A DNA stretch of 39,290 nucleotides from Gallionella sp. (GCA_029850565.1 JARCRR010000039.1:1-39290); one strand, 5' to 3'. Shown: positions 30,238 to 39,290, counted from the stretch's first letter. The notes: generated by a model from the letters alone, not told the origin. Numbers and translations: made by a program.

Positions 30238-31782
30238 TCAATTTGTTCCGCGCTTGGAAAAATCTTTCAGCCTGAAACCCAGCGCGAACAACACCAAGAA
30301 ATAGACTGTCACCCCTGCCGCCACCAGCCAAGTCAGATGCATGATGCGTGACCAACCCGACGTGGTGAGCCAGTGTTGTTCGCTTCCCATGCCGAACCAG
30401 AGTGTGATCCCCAGCGCAACAACAGCCAGCATGACTTTCAGGAAGAATTTCAACCACCCTGCTTCGGCTTGATAGATACCGTGCTTACGCAGGAAGTAAA
30501 ACAGGATGGCTGAGTTGAGGCATGCCCCGAGACCGATGGAGAGCGCCAGACCGGCATGCTGCATGTGCAATCCAAAAACGAACAACACGTTCATCGCTTG
30601 CGTCGCCAGCAGGGTCACAATACCAATCTTCACGGGCGTCTTGATGTCTTGCCGTGCATAGAAACCGGGCGCGAGTATCTTCACCAGGATCAAACCGATC
30701 AGTCCCACGCTGTATCCCACCAGCGCAGCACGCGACATCAGCACGTCATGCGCGGTGAAGGCGCCGTGCTGGAAGAAGGTCGCCAGCAGGGGCACGGCGA
30801 TCATCCCCAGCGCCAGCGCGGCAGGCAAGGTCAGCATGATGGTCAGGCGCAAGCCCCAGTCCAGCAATTTGGAATATTCGGCGGTATCGTTGACAGCATG
30901 GGATTTGGAAAGTGACGGCAACAGAATGGTGCTGATGGCGACGCCCAAGATACCCGTGGGGAATTCCATCAAACGATCCGCGTAGTACAACCACGACACA
31001 CTGCCTGCCACGAGGAGCGAAGCAAAGATGGTGTTGATGATGAGGCTCAGTTGCGCGATGGACACACCGAATATCGCCGGCCCCATCTGCTTGATGACGC
31101 GCCACATCCCCTCGTCAGTTCTGCTGAACCGAATGGTCGGCAACATGCCGATCTTTTTCAGGAACGGGATCTGGAAAGCCAGTTGCACGAAGCCCGCCAC
31201 GAACACAGCCCACGCCAATGCCATGATCGGTTGTTCGAAATACGGAGCACCCCACAGAGCACCGCCGATGAAACATAGATTCAACAGGATAGGTGCGAAT
31301 GCCGGCACCCAGAATTTGTTGTAGGTATTGAGGATACCGGCCGCGACGGCCACCAGCGAGATGAAGAAGATATAGGGTGAAGTGATGCGCAGCAGTTGCA
31401 CCGTGAGCTCGAACTGTTCGGCGTTCTTGGCGAACCCGGGCGCACTGATATAGACCAGGATAGGCGCCGCGACGATACCGATTGCCGTCACCACGAACAG
31501 GATCAGCGCCAGCATGGTGGTGACATGATCGACCAGCAGCTTGGTCTCTTCCTGCCCTTTGCGATTCTTGTATTCCCCGAAAATGGGCACGAATGCCTGG
31601 GAGAATGCACCTTCGGCGAACATGCGGCGCAACAGATTGGGCAGTTTGAAGGCGACGAAGAAGGCGTCCGTCGCCATGCCGGCACCGAAGATGCGCGCGA
31701 TCAGCACGTCACGCGCGAACGCCAAGATGCGCGAAACCAGCGTCAATCCGCTGATCGTGGCGAGGGCTTTAAGCAGATTCAT
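30238..31782 (-). CDS. murJ: Lipid II flippase MurJ
   Basis: The protein has 514 residues with 14 predicted membrane segments. It begins MNLLKALATISGLTLVSRIL with LAFARDVLIARIFGAG and AFFVAFKLPNLLRRMFAEGA, the highly conserved MurJ N-terminus. PNLLRRMFAEGAFSQAFVP contains the essential Arg residues facing the central cavity. It moves lipid II across the inner membrane for peptidoglycan synthesis. Normal length. It follows two DUF3579 genes and precedes thioredoxin. Confidence 0.97.
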   Translation of the reverse strand: MNLLKALATISGLTLVSRILAFARDVLIARIFGAGMATDAFFVAFKLPNLLRRMFAEGAFSQAFVPIFGEYKNRKGQEETKLLVDHVTTMLALILFVVTAIGIVAAPILVYISAPGFAKNAEQFELTVQLLRITSPYIFFISLVAVAAGILNTYNKFWVPAFAPILLNLCFIGGALWGAPYFEQPIMALAWAVFVAGFVQLAFQIPFLKKIGMLPTIRFSRTDEGMWRVIKQMGPAIFGVSIAQLSLIINTIFASLLVAGSVSWLYYADRLMEFPTGILGVAISTILLPSLSKSHAVNDTAEYSKLLDWGLRLTIMLTLPAALALGMIAVPLLATFFQHGAFTAHDVLMSRAALVGYSVGLIGLILVKILAPGFYARQDIKTPVKIGIVTLLATQAMNVLFVFGLHMQHAGLALSIGLGACLNSAILFYFLRKHGIYQAEAGWLKFFLKVMLAVVALGITLWFGMGSEQHWLTTSGWSRIMHLTWLVAAGVTVYFLVLFALGFRLKDFSKRGTN

Positions 31783-31821
31783 CGAATATATGAAATGGGA
31801 GTGGCATTACCCAAAGCGGAA

Positions 31822-32193
31822 TTACCAGCCATTCTTCTTCGGATCGCGTCGTTCCATGCTGATCGTCGGGAATGCCCCCGTCGCTCCCACATCTTCACGG
31901 TTGCGGCCCGCACGAACGGTCAGATGATTGGTCGCGACGAATTGTCTGAGCAACTCAAAGGCATGTGGATCGGCTTGTTCCAGAGAGAAACGCACGACAA
32001 CCGCCGGAATCCCCTGTGTCACGATCGGACGCACATAGGATGAATAAACGATACGGCCATCCTTGCCGGTGGTAGACAACATATCGCAGAGACGCTCCGC
32101 CCAATTGGAAGGACGGAATGTTTGTCCATCCTTGCTAAATCCTTGTATGACGAATTCGGCCAAATCTGGCGAATGATTCTTTCTATCTAACAA
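31822..32193 (-). CDS. DUF3579 family protein (first of tandem pair, murJ-proximal)
   Basis: The protein has 123 residues if started at the TTG at 32193; no ATG is available at a suitable place. Features are EFVIQGFSKDGQTFRPSNWA, RLCDMLSTTG, RIVYSSYVRPIV and the C-terminal ERRDPKKNGW. DUF3579 is a small family found mainly in betaproteobacteria, of unknown function. It is a paralogue of the next gene upstream, and lies 39 bp before murJ. Confidence 0.75.
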   Translation of the reverse strand: MLDRKNHSPDLAEFVIQGFSKDGQTFRPSNWAERLCDMLSTTGKDGRIVYSSYVRPIVTQGIPAVVVRFSLEQADPHAFELLRQFVATNHLTVRAGRNREDVGATGAFPTISMERRDPKKNGW

Positions 32194-32260
32194 TTTGAGT
32201 TCTCACAGCTAAATATGGGGCTGAATTGTAACATCCCGCAAATACTGGCTTATCAACTGA

Positions 32261-32650
32261 CTACCAGCCGTTTCGCGTTGGATCGCGGCGCTCTACTCCA
32301 AGCACGGGATGCGGTCCGGTCGCTTCCGCGTCTCTGCTGCCCCGGCCCGATCGAACCTTGAGGTGATTCTCGGCCACGAACTGTTTGACCATCTCAAAGG
32401 CCTTGGCATCCACGTGCTGCAAAGAGACACGCACCACAACAGAAGGAACACCGCCGATCATCACCAGGCGCGCATAGGAAGAGTAGATCATGCGTCCGTC
32501 ACTCCCAACCGTTCCCAGCATATTGCACAGATTGGTCGCCCAATCCGGTTGTTGGAAAAGCTCACCCGTCTCGGTAATACCCTGGATCACGAACTCTGAG
32601 ACATTCGATAACACGATTCCTCCACGCATCTGGTTGACCTCGGACATCAT
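32261..32650 (-). CDS. DUF3579 family protein (second of tandem pair)
   Basis: The protein has 129 residues from the ATG at 32650 (a GTGGTGAT stretch precedes it; ATG at 32647 is equally possible). It aligns end to end with the neighbouring paralogue: EFVIQGITETGELFQQPDWA, NLCNMLGTVGSDGRMIYSSY, and the terminal ERRDPTRNGW. The overall resemblance suggests tandem duplication followed by divergence. Function unknown. Confidence 0.8.
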   Translation of the reverse strand: MMSEVNQMRGGIVLSNVSEFVIQGITETGELFQQPDWATNLCNMLGTVGSDGRMIYSSYARLVMIGGVPSVVVRVSLQHVDAKAFEMVKQFVAENHLKVRSGRGSRDAEATGPHPVLGVERRDPTRNGW

Positions 32651-32881
32651 ATCACCACCCCAATGCCAGGAACGACAGTCCAAGAGAAGCTTTGATACTT
32701 ACCTGCCAACGGAGAGTGATGAAGGATAAATTCCATTTCACGATCAAAGCGATCGCATTCCTCCAGACTCATCAACTCCGTTACAATCCGTACCCAAGCT
32801 TTCCCAGTCCCACAAAAATATTCCAATATGGTTTGGCAAAAGTTTGCCGACCTTTCTTAACTTCATGAAGGGCTTTCCAAG

Positions 32882-34666
32882 ATGTGTGGCATCTGCGGCG
32901 AGTTGCGTTTCGATAAACAAACCCCAACCCCCGATACCTTGAGGCGCATGACGGATAGCCTGTCCAAGCGCGGGCCGGATGCCCAGGGCATTTATCAGGA
33001 TGGCCCGCTCGCATTCGGCCATCGCCGCCTGTCCATCATCGACCTATCCGAACACGCCAAACAACCGATGGTGGACGAGTCGCTTCATCTCACCCTGGTG
33101 TTCAATGGCACCATCTACAACTACAAAGAACTGCGCGCCGAGTTGGTGACGATGGAGTATGAGTTCTTCTCCGAGGGCGACAGCGAAGTCATCCTCAAGG
33201 CCTATCACGCTTGGGGAGAGCGTTGTGTGGAGCGTTTCTACGGCATGTTCGCTTTTGCCATCTGGGATAGACGGGGACAGAAGCTGTTCCTTGCGCGCGA
33301 CCGTTTCGGCATCAAGCCTTTGTATTACTCAGTGGATGGCGCCTCGCTGCGCTTCGCCTCTACCTTGCAGGCTTTACTCGCGGCTGGCGGTGTGGATACC
33401 AGTATCGACCCCGTCGCCCTCCATCACCACTTGACGCTGCACTCCTCCGTCCCCGCACCGCGCACCCTGTTGACCGGTGTGAAGAAACTGCCGCCTGCGA
33501 CCTGCATGACGTTCACCGCCGATGGCGAAGTGGCACATCGCTGCTATTGGTCACTGGATGCGACACGCCCGACCACGCCGTTGAGCGAACAGGATTGGTT
33601 GGCTGCCACGCGCCATATTTTGGCCAAGGTGGTGGAACGCCATCGCCTTGCCGCCGATGTGCCCGTGGGTGTTTTGCTTTCCGGCGGTCTGGATTCCAGT
33701 CTCATCGTCGGCTTGCTGGCCGATCATGCGCCAGACCTGCGTACCTTTTCCATCGGCTTCGAGGACATCGGCGGCGATGCCGAGAAAGGTGATGAATTCG
33801 AGTACTCCGATCAAGTCGTCGAACGTTTCCACACCAGACATCGAAAATACCTCATCCCGAATAGCGAAGTATTGAAGCGCTTGCCAGAAGCGGTGCGCAG
33901 CATGTCAGAGCCGATGGTGAGTCAGGACAACATCGCCTTCTATCTACTGTCGGAGAAGGTCTCGCAGGATGTAAAAGTAGTACTCGCGGGACAAGGCGCG
34001 GACGAGGTGTTCGGCGGCTATTTCTGGTACCCCAAGATGGATGCCACTCAAGGCTCCACGCTAGACCGCTTCCGTTGTAACTACTTCGACCGCGACCACG
34101 CCGAATATCTGGAAACCGTTACAGCGGCTTACCACCTGCACGATGTGACCAGCGAATTGGCGCACAAGGAATTGACTAAACCGCACGCCGACACCTTTCT
34201 CGATGAGGTATTGCGTTTCGATGTGACCACGCTCATCGTGGATGATCCAGTCAAGCGTATGGACAACATGAGCATGGCCTGGGGGCTGGAAGCGCGTGTA
34301 CCCTTCCTCGATCACGAACTGGTGGAACTGGCTGCGCACATGCCGCCGGAGTTGCGTCTCAAGGAGGGGGGCAAGTTCCCGCTCAAAGCCATCGCGCGCG
34401 GGCTGGTTCCCGATGCCGTCATTGACAGACCCAAGGGCTACTTCCCCGTCCCCGCCTTGAAATACGTGCGCGGCGAGTTTCTTGAATTCATGCGCGACAT
34501 CCTGCTATCGGATGCCTGCATGAAGCGCGGATTGTTCAATCGGGCCTACGTCGAGAAACTCCTCGCCGCACCGGAATCACACTTCACGCGACTCAACGGC
34601 AGCAAGCTGTGGCACCTCGCCCTGCTGGAATACTGGCTTCAACTCAACGTGGATATCGCGATATAA
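32882..34666 (+). CDS. N-acetylglutaminylglutamine amidotransferase (AsnB-like)
   Basis: The protein has 594 residues. It starts MCGICGELRFD, so Cys2 becomes the N-terminal nucleophile of the glutamine amidotransferase domain; RGPDAQG, GHRRLSIIDLS and FNGTIYNY follow. The synthetase domain has the PP-loop SGGLDSS (267-273). The N-terminal GELRFD and the length match the enzyme that forms N-acetylglutaminylglutamine amide, an osmoprotectant dipeptide, better than housekeeping AsnB. The usual partner, a GNAT/ATP-grasp ligase that makes the dipeptide, is not in this window. AsnB proper remains the alternative. Confidence 0.75.
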   Translation: MCGICGELRFDKQTPTPDTLRRMTDSLSKRGPDAQGIYQDGPLAFGHRRLSIIDLSEHAKQPMVDESLHLTLVFNGTIYNYKELRAELVTMEYEFFSEGDSEVILKAYHAWGERCVERFYGMFAFAIWDRRGQKLFLARDRFGIKPLYYSVDGASLRFASTLQALLAAGGVDTSIDPVALHHHLTLHSSVPAPRTLLTGVKKLPPATCMTFTADGEVAHRCYWSLDATRPTTPLSEQDWLAATRHILAKVVERHRLAADVPVGVLLSGGLDSSLIVGLLADHAPDLRTFSIGFEDIGGDAEKGDEFEYSDQVVERFHTRHRKYLIPNSEVLKRLPEAVRSMSEPMVSQDNIAFYLLSEKVSQDVKVVLAGQGADEVFGGYFWYPKMDATQGSTLDRFRCNYFDRDHAEYLETVTAAYHLHDVTSELAHKELTKPHADTFLDEVLRFDVTTLIVDDPVKRMDNMSMAWGLEARVPFLDHELVELAAHMPPELRLKEGGKFPLKAIARGLVPDAVIDRPKGYFPVPALKYVRGEFLEFMRDILLSDACMKRGLFNRAYVEKLLAAPESHFTRLNGSKLWHLALLEYWLQLNVDIAI

Positions 34667-34668
34667 AA

Positions 34669-34693
34669 AAGCCACATCACAACGATGCGGCTT
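34669..34693 (-). terminator. Rho-independent terminator of the ccm operon
   Basis: Stem AAGCCaCATC / GATGcGGCTT with one A-C mismatch and loop ACAAC. On the minus strand the stem is followed by TTTTTTATA. It lies about 20 bp after the ccmI stop and just after the convergent amidotransferase gene, and may serve both, though the T tract favours the minus strand. Confidence 0.8.
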
Positions 34694-34712
34694 CCCTTGA
34701 ACCGGTGTGGCA

Positions 34713-35969
34713 TCACTGCACTATCTGGTCGATCTTCAAGTTCACCCCCTTTGCACCCGGACGCAACGGCTGACTCATCCCTTGCGCATCGCCTGTTTCG
34801 GGCATCGCCGTACCCGACTTCGAGATACGCGCAACGACCACGACCTTGTCGAAGGCAGACAGCTTCATCTGCGGCTGCATCGCCATGCTGTCATCCAACT
34901 CGAAAGTGATGGGCAGATCACGCACTTGTTTGCGCAAGATGGCCAGCGGCATCTTCGGGCCTTCAGCCGCGCGCGCCAACACGAACACCGTGTCATCCGG
35001 ACTGAACTTGCCCTTCAGCGAATCGCCCAACATAACTTTGCCCGTGATGCGCTCCTTACCACCTGTAACGCTCGCAGCTTGTGCAGGCGGCGCGATTTGT
35101 TCCAACGCCATCGGCGCTTTGCCGCCCTTGATGTGGGACAGCATCTGACGCGCTTCCGCCAAGCCACTCTCGATCATCTTTGCATCCTCGCTCTCTGAGG
35201 GTAACAAGCTACGCAATCTTTCCCAGTGCTTGATGGCGGCAGCGAAGTCACCGCGCTCCATCGCTGCCGAACCTGCCAGGGCCAAGGCCTTCATACTGTC
35301 CGCATCGATAGACAAAGCCTTGTTGATGAGGTCGGTCGGTTTGCCGCGCAAGGACTGACCTTGTGCCATCGCCAATGCATCGGCGTAATCAGCCCACACC
35401 CACGCTTCATCGGAGACATAGTTGGTCAACTGCCCATAAGCTTTCGCAGAATCCCCGAATCGCTCAGCTTCCATATAGGCACGTGCCAGCAGCAACAGAG
35501 ATTCGCCATCAGTCGGGTTAGCCTCTACCTTTTGCTCCAAAGCCGCGATTGCCGCACTACCGTGTACCGCCCCCACTCCGCTGGTACCGCCATGCGCGAC
35601 TCGATCGGAGAATGCGTTCAGATTGCCGACTTGTGTGTATAGACCGATCGCCAATACCGGCAACAGCACTGACAAACCGATCGACAACTTCTTATAAGGA
35701 CTACGTGGCGCTTCCACTTCAGTTGTGTCGCCCACCTCTTCCAACACGCGGCTTTGCAACTCACGCTGGCCTTGCTCGTGCAGATCTGCCGAAAGCAAAC
35801 CATTCTTCAGATCGACATCCATCTCGGTGATCTGATCGCGCAGTATCTCAAGGTTGGCCGCATCACGCGCAACGGTGTTGCTGTTTACCGTACCGCGCCA
35901 CAGAGGAACCGCAATGAAGGGAATGGCGATGAGCAACAACACCGCACAGATGATCCAGAATACAGTCAT
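34713..35969 (-). CDS. ccmI: Cytochrome c biogenesis protein CcmI
   Basis: The protein has 418 residues. Two N-terminal membrane segments (MTVFWIICAVLLLIAIPFIA, and a second near residue 95) flank a cytoplasmic coiled region. A TPR-containing periplasmic region follows (for example GESLLLLARAYMEAERFGD and EAWVWADYADALAMA), then a C-terminal beta-rich domain (GSAAMERGDFAAAIKHWERL precedes it). CcmI binds the C-terminus of apocytochrome c and presents it to CcmF/H. It overlaps ccmH by 4 bp; last gene of the operon. Confidence 0.93.
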   Translation of the reverse strand: MTVFWIICAVLLLIAIPFIAVPLWRGTVNSNTVARDAANLEILRDQITEMDVDLKNGLLSADLHEQGQRELQSRVLEEVGDTTEVEAPRSPYKKLSIGLSVLLPVLAIGLYTQVGNLNAFSDRVAHGGTSGVGAVHGSAAIAALEQKVEANPTDGESLLLLARAYMEAERFGDSAKAYGQLTNYVSDEAWVWADYADALAMAQGQSLRGKPTDLINKALSIDADSMKALALAGSAAMERGDFAAAIKHWERLRSLLPSESEDAKMIESGLAEARQMLSHIKGGKAPMALEQIAPPAQAASVTGGKERITGKVMLGDSLKGKFSPDDTVFVLARAAEGPKMPLAILRKQVRDLPITFELDDSMAMQPQMKLSAFDKVVVVARISKSGTAMPETGDAQGMSQPLRPGAKGVNLKIDQIVQ

Positions 35970-36427
35970 TTATTTTCTTCTTTCAGTAGATTGGCGGCGC
36001 GCGCTTGTGCTTCGGGTGTCAATGTAGCCGCTTGCTGGACGATCGCTCTACGTTTGCGCAATTGGATGAACAGCACGGCGATACCGAGCAGCAACAATAT
36101 GAATGGCGCGGTCCACAAGGGCATGGTCTCTTTATCGACAGGCGGATCGAACAGCACAGATTTGCCGAAGCGCTCCACCAGCATATCCATGATCTCTTGA
36201 TCACTGGCACCTGCTTTCATCTTGTCGCGCATGATCTGGCGCACATCGTTCGACCAATCTGAATGCGAGCTGGCGACGTTCTCACTTTGGCACACCAAGC
36301 AACGCACCTTCTCTGCCAGGTCGATCATGCGCCTTTCCATCACCGGATCTTCAGCCAAGTCCTTGGCTTCGCCCGCGTAAGCGAAGGTCGGCAATACCAA
36401 CAATAATGCAATCAAGAAATTCTTCAT
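35966..36427 (-). CDS. ccmH: Cytochrome c biogenesis protein CcmH
   Basis: The protein has 153 residues. A signal peptide (MKNFLIALLLVLPTFAYA) is followed by the periplasmic thiol motif RCLVCQSENV with Cys43 and Cys46, DWSNDVRQIMRDKMKAG, and a single C-terminal membrane helix (APFILLLLGIAVLFIQL). It keeps apocytochrome heme-binding cysteines reduced. The short form, without fused CcmI, fits the separate ccmI downstream. It overlaps both neighbours by 4 bp. Confidence 0.95.
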   Translation of the reverse strand: MKNFLIALLLVLPTFAYAGEAKDLAEDPVMERRMIDLAEKVRCLVCQSENVASSHSDWSNDVRQIMRDKMKAGASDQEIMDMLVERFGKSVLFDPPVDKETMPLWTAPFILLLLGIAVLFIQLRKRRAIVQQAATLTPEAQARAANLLKEENK

Positions 36428-36951
36428 TTTTTGTTCAGCTCCGCAACGAGAGGCAAGATACGGTCGCGCAGATTTTGCGGTGTCACAGCGCCAATAATCT
36501 TGTCGCGAATCACCCCCTGCTTGTCGATGATGTAAGTCTCGGGAACACCATACACCCCGTAATCGAAACCAACTTTGCCATCGGCATCGAACAACGTCAG
36601 CGTGTATGGATCACCCGCCTTGCGAAGTACTGCCTCGCCGTCTTCACGTTTGTCTTTGTAGTTCAAACCCAGCACAGGAACGATCTTTTGAGCTGCCAGA
36701 TCCATCAGTATGGGATGTTCGTCTTTACACGCCCCGCACCATGACGCCCAAACGTTCAACAACCAAACTTGTCCCTTCATGTCCTCCGTGGCGAACTGCT
36801 TCTTCGCGTCGTATAACAGCGGCAGGCTGAACACAGGCGCAGGTTTATCGATCAACGGTGACGGTACTTCACGCGGGTCTCGCCCCAGGCCGATATACAA
36901 GAACACAGACAGAACCACGAATGCCACGAAGGGCAATATGAAACGCATCAT
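36424..36951 (-). CDS. ccmG: Thiol:disulfide interchange protein CcmG/DsbE
   Basis: The protein has 175 residues: an N-terminal membrane anchor, then a thioredoxin fold facing the periplasm with NVWASWCGACKDEHP (Cys72, Cys75) and the CcmG-specific region GVYGVPETYIID with cis-proline. The WCGAC variant replaces the usual WCPTC/WCVPC. It passes reductant from CcdA/DsbD to CcmH and apocytochrome. ATGA overlaps on both sides indicate tight coupling. Confidence 0.95.
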   Translation of the reverse strand: MMRFILPFVAFVVLSVFLYIGLGRDPREVPSPLIDKPAPVFSLPLLYDAKKQFATEDMKGQVWLLNVWASWCGACKDEHPILMDLAAQKIVPVLGLNYKDKREDGEAVLRKAGDPYTLTLFDADGKVGFDYGVYGVPETYIIDKQGVIRDKIIGAVTPQNLRDRILPLVAELNKK

Positions 36952-38924
36952 GCTACGGCCTCCTTCGACTGTTCACCGCTCACCGACTTTGCCTTGCTGT
37001 GGATGCGATAACGACGGTCGCTAATCGCGACAATGCCACCCAGCGCCATCAACAGACAACCCGCCCATATCCAATCGACGAAAGGCTTGATGTAGACACG
37101 CACCGCCCACGCTTCGCTGTCGGGGATGGGCTCACCCAAAGAGACATAGAGGTCGCGCAACAGCCCGGTGCGTATGGATGCTTCGGTCATCGGCATACCG
37201 GAAGCGTTGTATTGACGTTTCTCCGGATTCAATTCGGTCACGAACTTGCCGTCCTTGCTCACGCTCACCCTGCCTTGCGAGGCGACATAGTTCGGACCTT
37301 GCACTTCAGTCACACCATCGAAACGGAACTCGTATCCGCCCGCCTGCACGGTATCACCAACATCCATACGCACATCGCGCTCGGTCTCGTAACCCTTCAC
37401 CATGGTTACGCCGATGATGAACACCGCGATACCGAGGTGAGCCAGTTGCATGCCGTAGTAGCTGCGTGTCGGTGTCTTGAGGCGTTGCATCAAGGTGCCT
37501 TCGTTACCCATGCGACGACGCAGATCGAGCGCACCGGTGATGATCAGCCACGCAGCCAATAACAAGCCCAGCGCGATCATCGACGTCCACTTACCCAATA
37601 CCAGGGGCAACAACAAGGCGATGACGATACTCGCCCCCAGCGCCCAACGGATACGTTGCCAGATATCCGGCAGGCTCGCCTGCTTCCAACGTGCGATGGG
37701 ACCCAAGCCCATCATCATTACCATCGGGATCATCAAGGGAACGAACACCGCATTGAAATACGGAGCGCCGACCGACAACTTGCCGTAACCCAGCGCATCC
37801 ATGAACAGCGGGTAGAGCGTGCCCAAGAACACCGAGGCGGAGGCCACCGAAAGCAGCACGTTATTGGTGAGCAACATGGTCTCACGCGAGATGAGATCGA
37901 ACTTGCCGCCTAGTCCGATCTTGGGTGCACGCCATGCGAACAACAACAAAGAGGCGCCGATGACGATGACCAAAAACGACAGGATGAAGACACCGCGTTT
38001 AGGATCGGTGGCGAAAGCGTGGACTGAAGTCAGCACGCCGGAACGAACCAAGAACGTACCTAACAAAGACAAGGAGAAAGCTGCGATGGCCAACAACACC
38101 GTCCAGCTTTTGAACGCTCCACGCTTCTCGGTCACTGCGAGCGAATGCATCAAAGCCGTACCGACCAACCACGGCATGAAAGAGGCGTTCTCGACCGGAT
38201 CCCAGAACCACCAGCCACCCCAACCCAACTCGTAATACGCCCACCAGCTACCCAAAGCGATACCGACAGTCATGAATACCCACGCCACCGTCGTCCATGG
38301 ACGCGACCAACGGGCCCAAGTCGAATCCAGCTTGCCACCCAACAATGCGGACAGCGCGAAAGCGAAAGCGACCGAGAACCCAACATAGCCCATGTACAAC
38401 ATCGGAGGATGGATGACCAAGCCCGGATCTTGCAGCAACGGATTCAAGTCACGTCCATCCATTGCCGCCGGAAACAGACGATCGAAGGGGTTGGAGGTGA
38501 ACAACATGAACAGCAGGAAGCCAACGGAGATCAAGCCCATCACACCAATCACTCGCGCCACCATCTCCTGCGGCAGATGCTTGCTGAACATCGCCACGGC
38601 GACCGTCCACATCGTCAGGATGAATGTCCACAGCAACAGAGAACCTTCGTGCCCACCCCATAAGGCCGCGACCCGATATGCAGTCGGCAATTGGGAGTTT
38701 GAGTGCTGTGCCACGTACAACACGGAAAAATCGTTGGCGATGAACGAATAGACCAAGCAAGCGATCGCGATGCCCACGAACAAGAATTGTCCAAATGCTA
38801 AAGTACGCGCACTATCCATCCACACCGCATTGCCGCGTGCCGCACCGACGATAGGCAAAACGCCTTGGACAAGGGCGAGAAAGAGTGCAACGATGAGCGT
38901 GAAGTTACCGATCTCTGGAATCAT
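36948..38924 (-). CDS. ccmF: Heme lyase subunit CcmF
   Basis: The protein has 658 residues with about fourteen membrane segments. The heme-handling WWD-type domain is clear: YYELGWGGWWFWDPVENASF followed by MPWLVGTALMHSLAVTEKRG and LSLLGTFLVRSGVLTSVHAF. The early ALWGGHEGSLLLW segment is also conserved. It ligates heme from CcmE to the CXXCH of apocytochrome c together with CcmH. Its start is 17 bp downstream of the ccmE stop and its end overlaps ccmG by 4 bp. Confidence 0.97.
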   Translation of the reverse strand: MIPEIGNFTLIVALFLALVQGVLPIVGAARGNAVWMDSARTLAFGQFLFVGIAIACLVYSFIANDFSVLYVAQHSNSQLPTAYRVAALWGGHEGSLLLWTFILTMWTVAVAMFSKHLPQEMVARVIGVMGLISVGFLLFMLFTSNPFDRLFPAAMDGRDLNPLLQDPGLVIHPPMLYMGYVGFSVAFAFALSALLGGKLDSTWARWSRPWTTVAWVFMTVGIALGSWWAYYELGWGGWWFWDPVENASFMPWLVGTALMHSLAVTEKRGAFKSWTVLLAIAAFSLSLLGTFLVRSGVLTSVHAFATDPKRGVFILSFLVIVIGASLLLFAWRAPKIGLGGKFDLISRETMLLTNNVLLSVASASVFLGTLYPLFMDALGYGKLSVGAPYFNAVFVPLMIPMVMMMGLGPIARWKQASLPDIWQRIRWALGASIVIALLLPLVLGKWTSMIALGLLLAAWLIITGALDLRRRMGNEGTLMQRLKTPTRSYYGMQLAHLGIAVFIIGVTMVKGYETERDVRMDVGDTVQAGGYEFRFDGVTEVQGPNYVASQGRVSVSKDGKFVTELNPEKRQYNASGMPMTEASIRTGLLRDLYVSLGEPIPDSEAWAVRVYIKPFVDWIWAGCLLMALGGIVAISDRRYRIHSKAKSVSGEQSKEAVA

Positions 38925-38941
38925 TCTGGAACTTTCAAAAA

Positions 38942-39290
38942 TTATTTTGCGACTGGATATTCTGCGGATGAAGCACTACCGGATGATGCCTTGGCTGCCT
39001 CTGCTTTGTTGATGGCATCGGTAGCTTCGGGTGGCATGTAGTTCTCGTCATGCTTGGCCAAGACTTCCTCAGCGCGGAACACACCGTCTGCCTCGATCTT
39101 GCCTTGCGCGACTACACCCTTACCTTCCTTGAACAGATCGGGAAGGATGCCTTTGTAGACGACGTGCATGTTCTTTGCTGTATCGGTGATGCTGAAATGA
39201 ACGGTCAGGCCATCGCCCTCGCGCTTGACGCTGCCCTCCTCTACCAAACCACCGATGCGGAAGTTACGACCTTGCGGCACTTCTTTGTTG
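38942..39290 (-). CDS. ccmE: Heme chaperone CcmE (N-terminus beyond window)
   Basis: About 116 C-terminal residues are present; the frame runs past the right edge, where the codons read NKEVPQGRNFRIGGLVEEGS, the conserved start of the CcmE OB-fold. KGILPDLFKEGKGVVAQG and AEEVLAKHDENYMPPE follow. The His of HDENY binds heme covalently. The membrane anchor lies outside the window. A GTG at 39278 is inside the domain and is not the true start. It carries heme from CcmC to CcmF; gene order E-F-G-H-I is the standard one. Confidence 0.96.
   Translation of the reverse strand, partial: NKEVPQGRNFRIGGLVEEGSVKREGDGLTVHFSITDTAKNMHVVYKGILPDLFKEGKGVVAQGKIEADGVFRAEEVLAKHDENYMPPEATDAINKAEAAKASSGSASSAEYPVAK

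Overview
The window looks like a chromosome segment of a betaproteobacterium, probably of the Nitrosomonadales/Gallionellaceae type (inference). The evidence is a set of betaproteobacterial families (two DUF3579 proteins, DUF934 in a cys operon, a CobD/CbiB-family protein), a heat-shock operon with sigma-32-like promoters instead of CIRCE, and a System I cytochrome c maturation operon. No rRNA, tRNA, CRISPR array, transposase or integrase was recognised.

Layout. Positions 1-2017 hold the start of a citramalate synthase gene, a DUF2799 lipoprotein and an MFS transporter. Positions 2018-10340 are an accessory block with every gene on the minus strand. It is bracketed by a 43-bp direct repeat (1977-2019 and 10299-10341, 41/43 identical) that copies the first 13 codons of the MFS gene. 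In transcription order the block holds a DUF2779 protein with two nuclease-like domains, a WYL regulator, an unknown protein, a PD-(D/E)XK-like protein, an LRV/HEAT-like repeat protein, a short FtsZ-like GTPase domain, a second divergent FtsZ-like protein, a small unknown protein, a 5'-nucleotidase and a DUF1643-like protein. The FtsZ pair is the most striking content. The first protein has the nucleotide-binding half with an intact tubulin signature but no C-terminal domain. The second has a decayed nucleotide-binding half but keeps a recognisable C-terminal half. They look complementary, like a split FtsZ.

Positions 10444-18209 are housekeeping: aquaporin Z, then grpE-dnaK-dnaJ with heat-shock promoters, a VOC-fold protein, LemA, an outer-membrane barrel-like protein and a GIDE-like membrane protein carrying an EF-hand. 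Positions 18310-19662 hold a small membrane protein and a CobD/CbiB-family protein.

Positions 19842-27122 are an assimilatory sulfate reduction locus. A TSUP transporter, a small unknown protein, CysI, DUF934, CysH (APS-reductase type), CysD and CysN form one minus-strand operon. CysB is divergent, with a long inverted repeat in the shared promoter region. APS made by CysDN would be reduced directly by CysH, so no APS kinase is needed.

Positions 27358-34666 hold a FecR-domain secreted protein with a regular cysteine/acidic tail, an LRR-protein kinase fusion, thioredoxin, MurJ, two tandem DUF3579 proteins and an N-acetylglutaminylglutamine amidotransferase. Positions 34713-39290 are ccmE(partial)-F-G-H-I on the minus strand, closed by a hairpin terminator. 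All functional calls rest on motif recognition by eye; no database search was run.
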